This document shows positions 1-11,069 of a stretch of 22,738 bases of DNA, in pieces. Position numbers and translations under genes: made by a program. The stretch's first letter is position 1. Every line of letters starts with the position of its first letter. The notes beneath the pieces are model-generated. The model searched no databases, was not told the DNA's origin, and saw nothing but the letters and a program-made list of their open reading frames with translations. This stretch comes from Rhynchonema sp. JSB1_4 (lineage: Eukaryota; Nematoda; Chromadorea; Monhysterida; Xyalidae), in contig JASAMV010007309.1 of the NCBI GenBank assembly GCA_030248065.1, positions 1 through 22,738 of the forward strand. The letters run 5' to 3'.

Positions 1-85
1 ACCAGTGAAAACAAGTATTCTGCAGAAAATTTTCGAATTTTTTTCAGCTTTTTGGACTTTTTTAGTTTTCAGCCCTTGAAAATTG

Positions 86-232
86 GCTGACCGGGCCGGG
101 CCGGGCCGGGCCGACCTCAAGCCAAAACGGGCCGGGCCGGGCCGACCTGCAGCCCTCCACCGGGCCGGGCCGGGCCGGGCCGGACTTTTCGCCGACCGGG
201 CCGGGCCGGGCCGACTTTACCCGGCCCGTTTC
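86..232. repeat. GGGCC-iterated GC-rich block upstream of CDK20
   Basis: Four runs of CCGGGCCGGGCC are separated by short spacers (CTCAAGCCAAAA, TGCAGCCCTCCA, ACTTTTCGCC). The block lies about 240-385 bases before the CDK20 start codon in otherwise AT-rich DNA. Runs of GGG could form G-quadruplexes. It gives spurious open frames reading AGPGR on both strands. Confidence 0.85.
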
Positions 233-469
233 CGATCTCTGACCTCTGTCCCACATTCACTCACAGATCCACGTTTGAGACTGAAAAATTCAAAAAGTTA
301 CTCCAAACCGTGCCGTGCCCATTTCATACCGGTTGTTGCCATGGTAATCTGCTTGTCTTGTAATCTCGACCTCTGCTTCTGCCACTTTCAATCGGCATAT
401 TCTCATTTTGAGTATTTTTCGACAAACAAAATCGAGAAAAGCTTTGTGCACCAAAGTGCAAAGTCACCG

Positions 470-3215
470 ATGGAGCGATACGATATAATCGGACGGCTTG
501 GCGAAGGAGCACACGGCATTGTGCTTGAAGCCAAGGAGTTAAAGGTGATCCACTGCTTGCTTTGCAGAGTTGTTTTTTTCTCATCCCGCTATTTATAATG
601 ATGTTTCGTTTGAAGAGCGGCAAACACGTTGCGTTGAAGAAGATCTCATTTCGCAAGTTGGAGGACGGAATACCGATCGCAGTGTTCAGGGAGATCAAGG
701 CGTTGCAAGAATTGCATCATGATAATGTGTGTGGTGTGTGTATAGGCAAACTACGCCAACATGAGCTCGATTTCGCAGCTGGCAGAATGGTGAAACATTC
801 ATACGGGGCTGCTGATTTGGGAAATGTTACACGTTGAAGAATACACTATGAGTCATGACGATTTTCTCTTTCTATTCGTTTTGAATACACGCCACTTTCG
901 AAATCGGGCTCGTGTTGGTGTAGTTTGCCTTTATGTTGGGTGATGTTTCATTGAGTTCAAAAGTGGTGCCAGTAAAAGCCAAGTGGGATTGTCGAGGAAT
1001 TTTCCAGGTCTGTGTGTCGTTATTCAAACAATTCTTCAACGAAGTGTAGTGGGGCGGCAGCAGTGGCCAACCATTTTATCATGCTGCCCATAAAGATCTT
1101 GAACATCAAGATCATAAATAATCTAAAAAACCTTTGTGGATGAAAACAAGTTACGAAAACGAACTACCTATGTATTGGTCGCACAATGTCTTTATAAGAA
1201 TAGGTCAAATTTTTTTCCTGAATCGCAAAGCAGGAGAGTGACGGGGCAGTGACGATGCGCTACGCGATCGCAAACGAATCATGCAGTCACCAAAATGTTT
1301 CAGACCCGCAGCAACGTATTTTCTCTCCTGGATTATTTTCAGATGAAAACGTTTTGTGAGAATCACAAATAGCACAGTGGTTAAGAGTGATTGAACGTGA
1401 AAATCAGGATTGTTTTGATGAATTCTTATATGATCATTGTGCGACCAATACCTACTTGCGTGTCACACAGATCGTTCGTTTGCGCGACGTGTTCCCGCAC
1501 AGCGCCGGGCTGGTGCTCGTGTTCAACTTTATGCTCAGCGATCTATCTGAATTGATCAAAGATTTCGAGAATCCGCTCACGCTGCCACTGATCAAAGCGT
1601 ATTTCCAGCAGTTGCTCTACGGACTGGCGCACATGCATTCGCTGCATATCATGCATCGGGTTAGTGCTGTATTTTTTCTGTTTTATTACTCAGTTTTCTG
1701 GATGGGTGATGCAGCATAATGGGGGCCACCCGATGGGCATGATAACAAGACTGACGCCGTGATAAATCAAATTTTTTATTAGATCAAACCTGAAGACATC
1801 AAAATTCAATGGTCCAAAAATCTTTTCAGGATCTGAAACCAGCGAACCTTCTGATCAGCGAAGAGGGAATATTGAAAATCGCCGATCTCGGTCAAGCCAG
1901 ATTATTTTTCGATGACGAAAAGGGTTCGAAGAAGGAAAAGGGCAAGAAAAGAGAGCGACTCTACAGCCATCAGGTGAACTGGATCTTTGTGTTTCTGCTC
2001 AGGTACTTCGGTCTACGACTTTTGCAGTGAAATATGTACATGTATAGTCCAGCCACGAGCTCATGAGGCGACTTTTTTGAAGTTGACTTGTACACAATGC
2101 AATAATGAAAGAAAGAGAAACGCATGTATTTTTTTAAAAAACACGCTCTCCATTTCAGTCCGTAAATTCTGGCAAGCAAGCTTTAAAAACGTCGTCTCAT
2201 GAGCGCGTGGCTGAACTATACTCCAAGATGCCTGCTCTATCAATACTCACTGTAATATCAATTTTTCATAGGCGGCATTCTGCATAGAAATCCAAACACA
2301 CTGTTGAGCAAAGTTTTTTCGCTCGATCGCAGGCTTATGTACATTCTTTCCTCACCAGCCGAAGTGACGAGCGCTTGAGAATTTGTAAATTACGAAATAA
2401 AGTTTTCTCACATAACGGATCAAGTAGAACGTGTGCTTTTTGCATACACACAGGTTGCGACTCGCTGGTACCGAGCGCCCGAGCTGCTCTATGGATCGCG
2501 ACATTACAACCAAAGTGTGGACATGTGGGCAGCTGGCTGCATTTTGGGTGAAATGCTCAATAACTCACCCGTGTTCCCGGTTTGGTTGTTGTTGTTGTTT
2601 GATTTACCCGCTAACTTCAAAGGCACGCGTGAATCACACTTGTCACTGTCAGTAAGCTCAAACCCATCTGACACATCCCATAAGCCGTAGTTAGAAGTCT
2701 GTAGTGATGTGAAACATTACTGTTGACAAGGGTCGCCACAGCAAAATTTTTGCATACGCAGGTAGTGAATTCGTGTGGGTAATTTCAAATCGAATGTGTT
2801 TCCAGTTCTGCGTAATGGCGACCCTGATTTTCAGGGCGAGAACGACATTGAACAGCTGGTTTGCGTGTTCCGTCTGCTGGGCACGCCTAACGAACACGAC
2901 TGGCCGGGAATGTCGGAGTTGCCCGACTTCAACAAGATCACCTTTCCCACCTACCCACCATTGGCATTCGGCCAAATTTTCCCGAACGCCAATCAAAACG
3001 CCGTTGATTTGGCTTCGTGTCTGCTGGTATTCGATTGCCGGAAACGTCCGACGCCTGAACAAGCGCTGATCCATCGGTTTTTCATGTCCTACCCTCTACC
3101 GACCAGGAATGAGGACCTTCCGAGACCCAAAAGACGACCGCCGAAGAAACCACTAAACCTCGAGTTTGATCCTTCGTTGCCGATTGAGGAATCACTCGGC
3201 AGTATTGATTTCTAG
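470..3215 (+). CDS. CDK20: Cyclin-dependent kinase 20 (cell cycle-related kinase, CCRK), six exons, complete
   Basis: Exons 470-544, 616-726, 1471-1659, 1830-1973, 2454-2579 and 2835-3215 join without frame conflict into 341 aa (human CDK20 is 346 aa). Visible kinase marks: Gly-rich loop GEGAHG (11-16), VALK Lys33, alphaC FREIKAL with Glu51, MHRDLKPAN (catalytic Asp126, Asn131), [18 protein letters not shown], and a C-terminal lobe with NDIEQL and [11 protein letters not shown]. The family phosphorylates ICK/MAK-type kinases and controls cilium length and cell-cycle entry. Odd points: the Mg-binding DFG is DLG (144-146), a Lys-rich insert of about 11 residues lies in the activation loop (about 155-167), and the T-loop Thr is Ser171 (LYSHQ). 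ATG 470 was chosen because homologues start six to eight residues before the Gly-rich loop. An in-frame ATG at 341 would add 43 residues unlike the family. All five introns are phase 0; intron 1 (71 nt) has a weak acceptor. Confidence 0.95.
1369..1400 (+). other. tRNA A-box-like remnant in CDK20 intron 2
   Basis: ATAGCACAGTGGTTAAGAGTG matches the D-arm/A-box pattern TRGCNNAGTGG common to tRNAs and tRNA-derived SINE heads. A convincing B box (GGTTCRANNCC) does not follow, so this is at most a decayed SINE head, not a functional tRNA. Confidence 0.3.
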
Positions 3216-4520
3216 AGATGATTGAATTGGATTTTCGTATGTATACCTATGTAAACCAAGCCTCTCCATTACCCGAAATCGATGTAAAAATCGCCGTGTG
3301 TTTTTTTCCATTTGCGATAAATGTAATCACGGCGCATTCAATCTTCGCTCAGCAAACTAGGGCTTGGTGCGTACAACGGAAGACAAAACAGCCGGTACTG
3401 AAGGCATCGATAAGCTGGGCAGGTGTTTTGGACACCTGGCTTATGCGCCTTGGGGTTAGGCTTAGGCTTTAGATTCAGGTTCAGGGCAGCACATAGCCCT
3501 TGACTGCTGTTTTTGGAAACCGGCTGGTTTTCCGTTTTCACATCTATTGCTGATGGACTGAAACAGTCCGCTATTGTGAGATGAAGGTCTCATTTGTATG
3601 GGCCATATAAGCATCGGTATTACGAAAAATGTCAAAAGGATGTGCCACCAAACACAACATGCGCGCTTCGGTCAGCCTCTCAGCGTAACTAAATAAGCAT
3701 CCATTCCTTCATTTTGGCTTTGGTTCGGTGTGCATAATGCTTCTTTCCTGGAAGCTGCTCTCACTTTTTGCAAATATTATGTAAAGCTAATTAAAAATAG
3801 CATGCAATGCGCCGTACTGGTGGCATAGCAGCGGCAGTGTACATACATACATACATAATAGTGTTTGTGGATAATAATGTGAATGACAGTAAGAGCTCCA
3901 TCATCAATGCCACGCAGGATAAATGGGTACCGGCGAAAATAACATTGTAGGGAAGCAAATAAGTTCCAACCACCGTCCGGTACCCGCAACCTCTGCCAAA
4001 CGATAGCAATTTTGGTGCTCGTCAAAAAAACGCGAATACATTACAGTCCAGTAAACTCGATGAAAACGTGAAAAGGCCGAGCTTCGCACACGCACACTGC
4101 ACAACAAACAGTTTCAAAATTTTCGATCTGCATAAGAAGGTCTGGAACTTTGCCTAGGCACAGCAGGGTAATCATTCCAAGCCTGCCCATACCCCTACAT
4201 TTTTGCAGTGTTTGGTACATTCATACTTCTACCGTACTACTGCGCAGTGCAGATGCTGCATTTTGTAGTTTTGAGATATCCTTTCTCGAATCATGTACAT
4301 ACTGTACATACTTTATTTTGGGTTCTTAATGACGTTATCTGCTAAAATGGCTTCGTGTTTGTCTGTTATTGCGCAATCTGTTACCATGGTTTTGATGCGT
4401 ATATACATTTGTTGGTAAAAATAGTTTTCTTCATTATTATACATTTTTCTAGACATTCAACCTGGTTCAAATTTAGAGATTTCCAAATAAAAAATTACCG
4501 AAGAGTCAACCAAAAAAACG
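3216..4520. other. Intergenic region between CDK20 and the globin gene
   Basis: I see no supported gene. It contains a telomere-like hexamer tract (3456-3485), a short ACAT microsatellite (3841-3856) and, near the globin start, a pyrimidine-rich AG site, CATTTTTCTAG, at 4443-4453. That site could end a 5'UTR intron or receive a spliced leader 67 bases before the ATG. No clear AATAAA follows the CDK20 stop closely. Confidence 0.6.
3456..3485 (+). repeat. Degenerate interstitial telomere-like tract (TTAGGC)
   Basis: Two exact TTAGGC units are followed by TTTAGA, TTCAGG and TTCAGG in register. TTAGGC is the nematode telomere hexamer. With only two exact copies this may be a scar of end repair or chance. 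Confidence 0.45.
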
Positions 4521-7500
4521 ATGGGCTCAGAAGGCAGCAAACCACGTCCGCCGCAAACCAGACACCTATCGCTGGTGCACAGGCGTTTGGCGTTGAGAAA
4601 GTCGAAAAACAAGTCCGTTACGTCACACGTGAGCACTTCAATGGCCGAATCGGACAAGCAGTCCGCCAAAGCAACAACACCGCCGACGAAAACGGTAACT
4701 AAAGACGACAAACCGGGGCGAGTGAAAAAGTCGATCACAACTGATGGTCTCATGAAGTCGCCGTTAAATGCGGGCGTCGACGCGATGACAACCAGTCAGA
4801 TCAGTTGGCGTAAGTTGATGAAACATTACGTTTTACTGGAATTTTTTTGGTTCGTGGAAAGATGTTCTGGCGGGAAGCCATCGGCTGATAACTTGTAAAT
4901 AAGGAGTTCAATTCAAGGCAGGGTTGGATTAAAAAAATTTTTTATTATCGAACTTTTTTTTTAAAAAAAACTTTTTAAAATTTTTTTTTAAAAATCACTT
5001 TTTTTTATTCCGGACCCCAAAAAAAATGGTTTCTAGAAAATTGAAATTTCTGAAATCATGTTACTTAGGTGTGTTTTGAGGGACACTAAAGAGAACTTCT
5101 CCACTGATGACTTGCATATGTTTATGTCGATCACCTGTGATTTAGCCCATTTGGTCATAACTTTGAGAACCCCGATGGTAACTCTGTGGGCATACATGAC
5201 AAAGGGAAGACCAACCTTCTGTTTGTGAATTTGGGGATAAATTTGAAGAGAGATAAAGACTTACACCACACTCATGTTGTGTGACAAAAGCAACAAATGA
5301 CAAATCCACACAACTGCAAATAGGCGAGCAACGTGGAGTCTGTCGATAGCTTGCGTCGATAGCTCAATAACTGTACAGTATACCGTATGAGGTGTCCTAT
5401 ATTATACATGCAGCGATTTTTGGGATGTCTGGGAACTGTATGAGTCCACTACAACGCCATTTTAAACTGAAATATAAGCGCCGCAGGCGATTTTTTGAGA
5501 ATGATGAGCAATAAAACGCATGAAAACATACCTTTTTACCTTAAAAAAGTGAGAAAATAACGAAAAAAAGGGGAAAAATAATAAAAAAAGTGGACTTACT
5601 TAATTTTAAAATAAAAAAGTGGCCAACTTTTTTTTAAAAAAATTTTTTTTTTTACAAAAATTTTTTTACTTTTTTTATAATCCAACCCTGGATGTAGGTA
5701 AATGCGCATTTGTGAGAGTTTATCGATATTCAGACACTGAATGAACACCACAATCCAACCTTGCGTAATACATGAAACGAACGAAGCAATTATTGTAACA
5801 AAGTAACTTACAACGAAAACGTACAGTATATCAATCGTCCAAGAGACACAGACGACTTGCACCGGGCTAATTTCGAAACTTTTGCCGCACTTTGCGTAAA
5901 CTGAGTCTTTTGGTGCAAATGGTCATATCACTGATGGCCCGCGGTGAATGGGCAACGTTAATGCGCAGTCACCGACTTTGAAAATAGTACCGTATCCAAA
6001 TGACTGCTGCACCGGCACGGGGCGTTGAAAATATGAACTCAGAGTGTCGCTGAAGTCTTCTTTACTGCCGAACTTAATATCTGAAAGGTATTGTGTGTTG
6101 TTTGATCGATGCTCCTCAACCAGGTTACCTATGTACCCATAGTGTGTACATCGGCTCATTTAGGCTTGTGTATTAGGTTATCTTGTGGAGCATTTGCGCT
6201 ATTTGTCAATGCTGCAATGACACAACGTTAGCGAGTATGGGCCGGTGTCAATGTCAGTCAAATGCGCCCATGAACTGGCAGACTGAAGAAGAATCGTCAC
6301 TAACCTCCCTGGCCTGGTGCAGGCACGAGGTGCCACAGCAGTTCGAAAGATTCTCTTCGTTCGCCCCGATTGCAAAACTCGTCAATAACCCGGAGCAATT
6401 GTGCCAACGTAAGACTGCACGTGACGTCACCGCACAGTTTAAGCTGCCTGAGTTTTTGGCACTTTGCCAACTCCCCAATTATGTCCATAAGCTGATGCCC
6501 GTCCAATTGCGTTGTTTCTGTCACGATTGGCACAAAGGTGTGCAGAGCCACAAACTTAGCCGAATCCAGCTGCATGATGAAATCGTGAAGCTTGGCAATT
6601 GGCACGGATATGTACTGAATTTGCGCGTGCAATTTGTTCAGAAAGTTGAGCAGTTTACGATCGTCTGCTAGTTGGAATTGCTTCAGCTCCAGATGTTTCA
6701 GCTCGTTACAAGGTGTCTCATGATCGGTGAGAAAATCAAGTACTTCCGTGAAGTCTGACTCCACCCGGCCGGGACTGTTAGTGATTGTAAGTTTTTCCAC
6801 ACGTGACAAGTACGGCTGAATGCGGCGCAAAATGTCCAGGAATGTGCTCGCCTCATCCGACTGGCTGTGCCGTTGCAGCTGGTGTGACACATGGACATGT
6901 AGACGGGCTAGGCGCGCATGTTGGGACAGTTTGAACAGTTTGTCAACCAGTGAACTCGGGTGCAAGGGCGCTGCAAAAAATATTGCTTCATGTAGTATGT
7001 ATGTAGGTGTTTGCAAATTGGCGGGCCACGGGCGTATATGAACAACATGCATACCTACCGTGAAACCTCGTTTTTTGGCGCGTTCTTTATAAACATAACT
7101 TCTCACCTGAAGCGTTTATTCTTGACGTGTCCCGAAAAGTTGCCACTATTGAGAACTACGTCATCAGAATATGACACAACAAAATAATAAAATGGAAACC
7201 TCCTTACCAAACCCCGAGACCAACCAGATAGATTCACAATAATCGTCGTTAATTTGCCGACGAAGGCCACCTTCTGTTCACAGATCCGATCGAAGAACAG
7301 TTCAACCGCTCGATAGTCGTGTTTATCCAGAGCTTGTTGGCCCTCAGTCTCACCGAACGGAATCACTATGCAAAACAATGGCGCAGCAGTATATTTTTCG
7401 ACTTTAGATATTTTTGTGAATTTATTCGCCGTTTTTTCTGATGACAAACCTCTCAAATCCAATGTGCGCACGTGCGCGCAACAGTGCAGGATCGGCATTG

Positions 7501-10500
7501 CGAATCGATCGAATCGCTGCATGAACTTGACGGGCATATCCGATCGCAATAAATGTGAATCGTTGCCGTCATTATCGCGTTCGTTGTTGGCGTGAGTGAA
7601 CAGATCGAACACGATCGGTACGATCAAATGTGAACCTCGATTCTCGCGTGAGTCGTGTTCGTTTTGTAGCTTCACCACGGGTCCCTGCGTGAATTGGAAT
7701 TCTGTGTTCACTGTGTTGTGTGCTTCATGTCACAACACTTGAACAAAACTCGCTTGTGTTTTCGTGGTCCCGTGGCCATCTATGGTGCAGTATTCGCGCT
7801 GTCGATGACCTGGTGCACCGCCCGTCCCCGTGAAACTAATTGTAGGCGGGCATTCAAAAAATGCACGCTCCACAACTTGTTTGCGTCGAAAAACAGTCTG
7901 TCGATTCAGACCGTGAAACATCAACCAACCCATTCAGCTTGCTCTTCCTCCTGCAAAATGTCATAGGCGGCATAATCGTCCGAATACTGATGATGCTCGA
8001 CACCAACGGTGGTCACGTGACTCCAGGCTGATGTTTCATGCATTTGACGACGAAAGTCTCGACAGGCCATCAACAGGCTACGTTTCGTGTAGAAATCATC
8101 GATATATGGGAAAACCAGATTACCCATTAGGGACCACAAAGTGGCAGGGATCTGAAACAAATTGAGCGACGGTCCAGCATTATTTGGAATAGAAGTTGGC
8201 GCCTGTGTTGCGCGTTTTGTGGTGCACCACGTCATCGTCAGAGCCATTGCACCAGACCCATGCTGCAATTGAGCCGGTTTGTTCGAGCAAGGTCACCAGT
8301 GCTTGTCGAAAAAACACAAATCCGTCACTTTGTCAGCCACATGGTACACAAAATGACAAGAAAGTCTTGCCCCGTCTTGCCTTCGCCGGCCCCTCAGCCA
8401 CTTTGCGTTGTTTGTGATATTTTACGAGCAAACCAGTCGCATCGACATCCTTCCAGGCGTGCCGGCAATTCTCGGCCAAAAATTCTTGCGTGAACAGCGT
8501 TTCGTCGAACTGCGCTTGTGGTTCAGATGAGTGGCAGATCTGCCAAGAGAAATGTGGTAAAAAGCATTATCTTCCAAATGGCATGAACTAATCACAAAAA
8601 TACAGCATATTGTTGGGGATCCTATGAAGTCAGCTAATGCGTGCGCAGGGTGATGATCTGGTGTACCGCCGCGAAAACTGGCGTGGACACTTCGGCAACC
8701 AAAGCGCACGCGGAACAATTTCACAGTATTGTCAGGCCACTTGACGTGACTACATACAGTACATTAATTTGAGACAATGCGACTATCGTCACGCTGTCAA
8801 AAAAATGATTTGAACAATATCAAAAATTACAATTATTCTGCTTTCAAATTCTTTGGTATACCTTACGTCTCCAAAGGTCTCCAGATCGTTTGGCGGCCAG
8901 TTTTTCGTCATGCGACTCGTTGAAACACAACAGTTTGCAGCATCCGCCGGTCACGGCACTGCATGATAATCGAAGTCGTTTATTATCACTGGGATCCATT
9001 TGCAGATTTATTTCGGAAGACAAAATGCTGATAAACGAATGACAGGGTGTTGTCTTGTGAAATGAGTGTTATCGGAGTATTGCATTTGACAATTATAATC
9101 ACAAATAGGGCTCGTTGCATTTCAACTTTGTAATCTGGACACCGCCCGTAAACGTTTATTTTGCGGACATGGACCTTTGAAATCATTTGTAATTATCTCG
9201 TTCTTGCTTTCTTCGCCGCGCATGTTTGACAGAGTTTCTCTCTTCTTTTGTTTTCAAACCACCACAAAAAATTGCAGCAATGTAGCGTGCATAATTTTGA
9301 TGTACACACGCGTGTTGTAATAAACGGACACAAACAGTGCTTCTAAATCGTTTTAGAGTTGGCTCGATTTTTTCGAAAATTTTCTTTTAGCTGCATGTAA
9401 TGGCAAAGTGAAGCTGTAATGTTGACCAGCGTAAAAGTTGATTTGTTCGAACGCCAGTTTTACGCTGGTCAAATCTTGTACTCCGTTCACAAAGACGAGG
9501 TCCGAACGAAATTAGCACGAAGCCAGCCTGGCACGCGAAAAAAGTAGTGATGTAGAATGCCCAGAGGCAAGTTTGTCATAACCCGCGTTTTCATTCCAGA
9601 TTCGGCCATTCTCTCGATCGGGGTCGGTTCAGCGCAACGATCCCTGCTATCCCCGACACCGCGAAGCACTTCGAACTTCACGCTTGGTCTTGCCAATCCA
9701 CATCCCCAAGCAGCACAGCCTTCTGGCTCGACAAGGCAGCGCACACTGGCATTGCACGGCAAGGAAAGACAGCTCGTGCTCACCACACAGCAGCGACACG
9801 ACTTGTGCCGATTCTACAAACAACTGACTTACGAACATGTTAGGCGTATTTTTATGTCATTTTACGTGCTGGCGTAAAGCGTTTGCATTCACATCATTTT
9901 GTGTGTGCCAGCGGCCTGAAATGAGTGTATATGGGCATGACAGCAGGAGCGTCACCAGCTGGTTTTGGCTACTCATGTGGCAATAAAACAGCCCAGCTTT
10001 CCACTCAGCTCAAGTTGATGCGTGTTGCACTACACCTTTTGATGGTCGCTGCAGAACAGCACTCCTGGTACAATTCCTAATGGACAGTCGACACTATTTT
10101 CCGAATGATTAATTTTGAACGCTATACTTTGGTCTCACAACCCACGTGAACGAATAGTATATGAACAGTTAATATTCATTTCGACTGCAAATGATCTGGC
10201 GGAATCATGTCGCTGCAAAGAGCACGAGAACTGTATAATTCAAACAAAAGAAGTTTCAAATAAATTCAAATAAAATAGAACAAGATTCAAATAAAAGAAA
10301 TACGGCAGTACAAAATCACCACGGAGACTTCCCCAAATTCTGCACCCACTCTCGGCAGAGCCCACAACTGTTCGTGAACGTGATGGTCCTGGCGACGAAA
10401 ATGTCGCAATCCTTCCGCAACACCGTGCCGGTTGCGAGCCAGGGCAGAATGGCGCGTCAGTTCGAAGCCGTGTTCAAACAGGCGATGTGGATGATCAGGA

Positions 10501-11069
10501 ACAACAACATCACCGAACTGAAGGAGTTCTGGAGAGAGGTTAGGCGTGCGCTGATGAGGCTCTCGCGCACCATCCTCCGCTGTCCAAAAGGGATGGAACA
10601 AAAAAGGCAGCGTTTCTCAACGTGGTTCTGTTTGTTCATGGAAAAAATTGGAAAAATAATATTCTGCATGGAACATTGCCCCCTCCACCCGAGTGTGCAT
10701 GATAACGAATACAAGAATTTATCAGTTAGCAAATTTTCGCACATCCACCAATATATACAAACGACAAAATTTTGTTTGCGAAAATTTTGATTTCAATCAC
10801 CGTTCACTTTCCAGCTCGGCCACAGGCACGCCTGCTTTGCGCCCGACATCAACCCAGTCGCCTGGGATGTATTCTCGCTGGCGTTTATCGAAGCCGCGCA
10901 AAGTACGACAAAGACCATGTCCCGTGACGAGGTGAAGGTTTGGAAGGAGTTCTGTCTGCACATTGTGTCCTGCATGAGAATCGGCTATGAAGCAGCCAGA
11001 CAGTCGAGATTCGGTGATGATCTGAGTCCCGCTCGCGTGGGTCTGGTCAAGAGTCGGACTATTTTGTGA
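4521..11069 (+). CDS. Globin with N-terminal extension and probable N-myristoylation, four exons
   Basis: Proposed exons are 4521-4809, 9600 to about 9845, about 10309-10538 and 10815-11069, giving about 339 aa. Exon 1 begins MGSEGSKP, a good N-myristoylation context (Gly2, Ser6), then is Lys/Ser/Thr-rich and likely disordered. Its GTAAGT donor is phase 1, matching exon 2 (acceptor TTCATTCCAG). Exon 2 ends in a helix-A-like LTTQQRHDLCRFYKQL. Exon 3 carries a CD-corner candidate SPQLF and helix E (ARQFEAVFKQ), where Gln sits at the distal E7 position and Val at E11. Exon 4 opens with LGHRHACF, whose second His is the likely proximal F8 ligand, followed by INPVAW (helix G) and WKEFCLHIV (helix H). 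Membrane-anchored, extended globins occur in nematodes and act in sensing or redox rather than bulk oxygen transport. The exon 2/3 junction is the weak point: helix B-C is short and the acceptor near 10308 lacks a pyrimidine tract. Linking exon 1 across a 4.8-kb intron is inference. Confidence 0.8.
4919..5690. mobile_element. Non-autonomous hAT-like MITE, about 772 bp, in globin intron 1
   Basis: The left end reads CAGGGTTGGATTAAAAAAA and the right end is its near reverse complement, TTTTTTATAATCCAACCCTG. CAGGG termini are typical of hAT elements. The flanking 8-mers (ATTCAAGG and GATGTAGG) match only partly, so the target-site duplication is decayed or the family call is wrong. Long A/T homopolymer blocks sit just inside both ends. 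There is no transposase frame inside. Confidence 0.65.
5923..8999 (-). CDS. F-box protein with leucine-repeat-like C-terminal region, seven exons, nested in a globin intron
   Basis: Exons in minus-strand order: 8999-8862, 8539-8348, 8151-7926, 7710-7208, 7155-7107, 6970-6305 and 6080-5923. The lengths total 1932 nt, 643 codons plus TGA, and phases agree at all six junctions (0, 0, 1, 0, 1, 1). The protein starts MDPSDNKRLRLS. The third exon, after the acceptor TTTGTTTCAG, opens with an F-box-like stretch at about residues 111-155: IPATLW, then VFPYIDDFYTKRSLLMACRDFRR, ending SAWSHV. Such domains bind Skp1 and recruit targets to SCF ubiquitin ligases. The rest has irregular leucine-rich strands (VRTLDLRGL, LKHLELKQF, LRQLKLCGD), typical of target-binding regions in F-box/LRR proteins, but too irregular to count repeats. 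The 49-nt fifth exon is predicted from phase logic alone. The gene lies wholly inside globin intron 1 on the opposite strand, so the two transcripts could interfere. No close family assignment is possible. Confidence 0.75.
9422..9472. repeat. Perfect 15-bp inverted repeat (hairpin)
   Basis: TTGACCAGCGTAAAA at 9422-9436 and TTTTACGCTGGTCAA at 9458-9472 are exact reverse complements around a 21-base loop, about 130 bases before globin exon 2. It may be a tiny fold-back element or a structured intronic RNA. Confidence 0.7.
10254..10297 (+). repeat. Three copies of TTCAAATAAA before globin exon 3
   Basis: TTCAAATAAA recurs three times, with a short spacer before the third. The tract occupies the place where a pyrimidine tract should precede the exon 3 acceptor, which is why that splice site is uncertain. 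Confidence 0.6.

Noticed and set aside
83..598. 171-codon open frame rich in AGPGR residues running into CDK20 exon 1
   Set aside because: The first part translates the GGGCC-iterated repeat; only codons from 470 match the kinase family.
1371..1445. Functional tRNA gene
   Set aside because: Only an A-box-like stretch is present; no B box, acceptor stem or anticodon stem can be folded.
1930..1960. Possible unrecognised mini-intron in the CDK20 activation loop
   Set aside because: The only GT...AG pair would give an intron of about 17 nt, too short to splice; the Lys-rich insert is better read as coding.
6183..6671. 162-codon plus-strand open frame
   Set aside because: It is antisense to exon 6 of the F-box gene, whose frame is supported by splice phases and leucine-repeat pattern.
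7730..7933. Minus-strand open frame between F-box exons 3 and 4
   Set aside because: It is the intron between 7926 and 7710; a good donor and acceptor with matching phase remove it.
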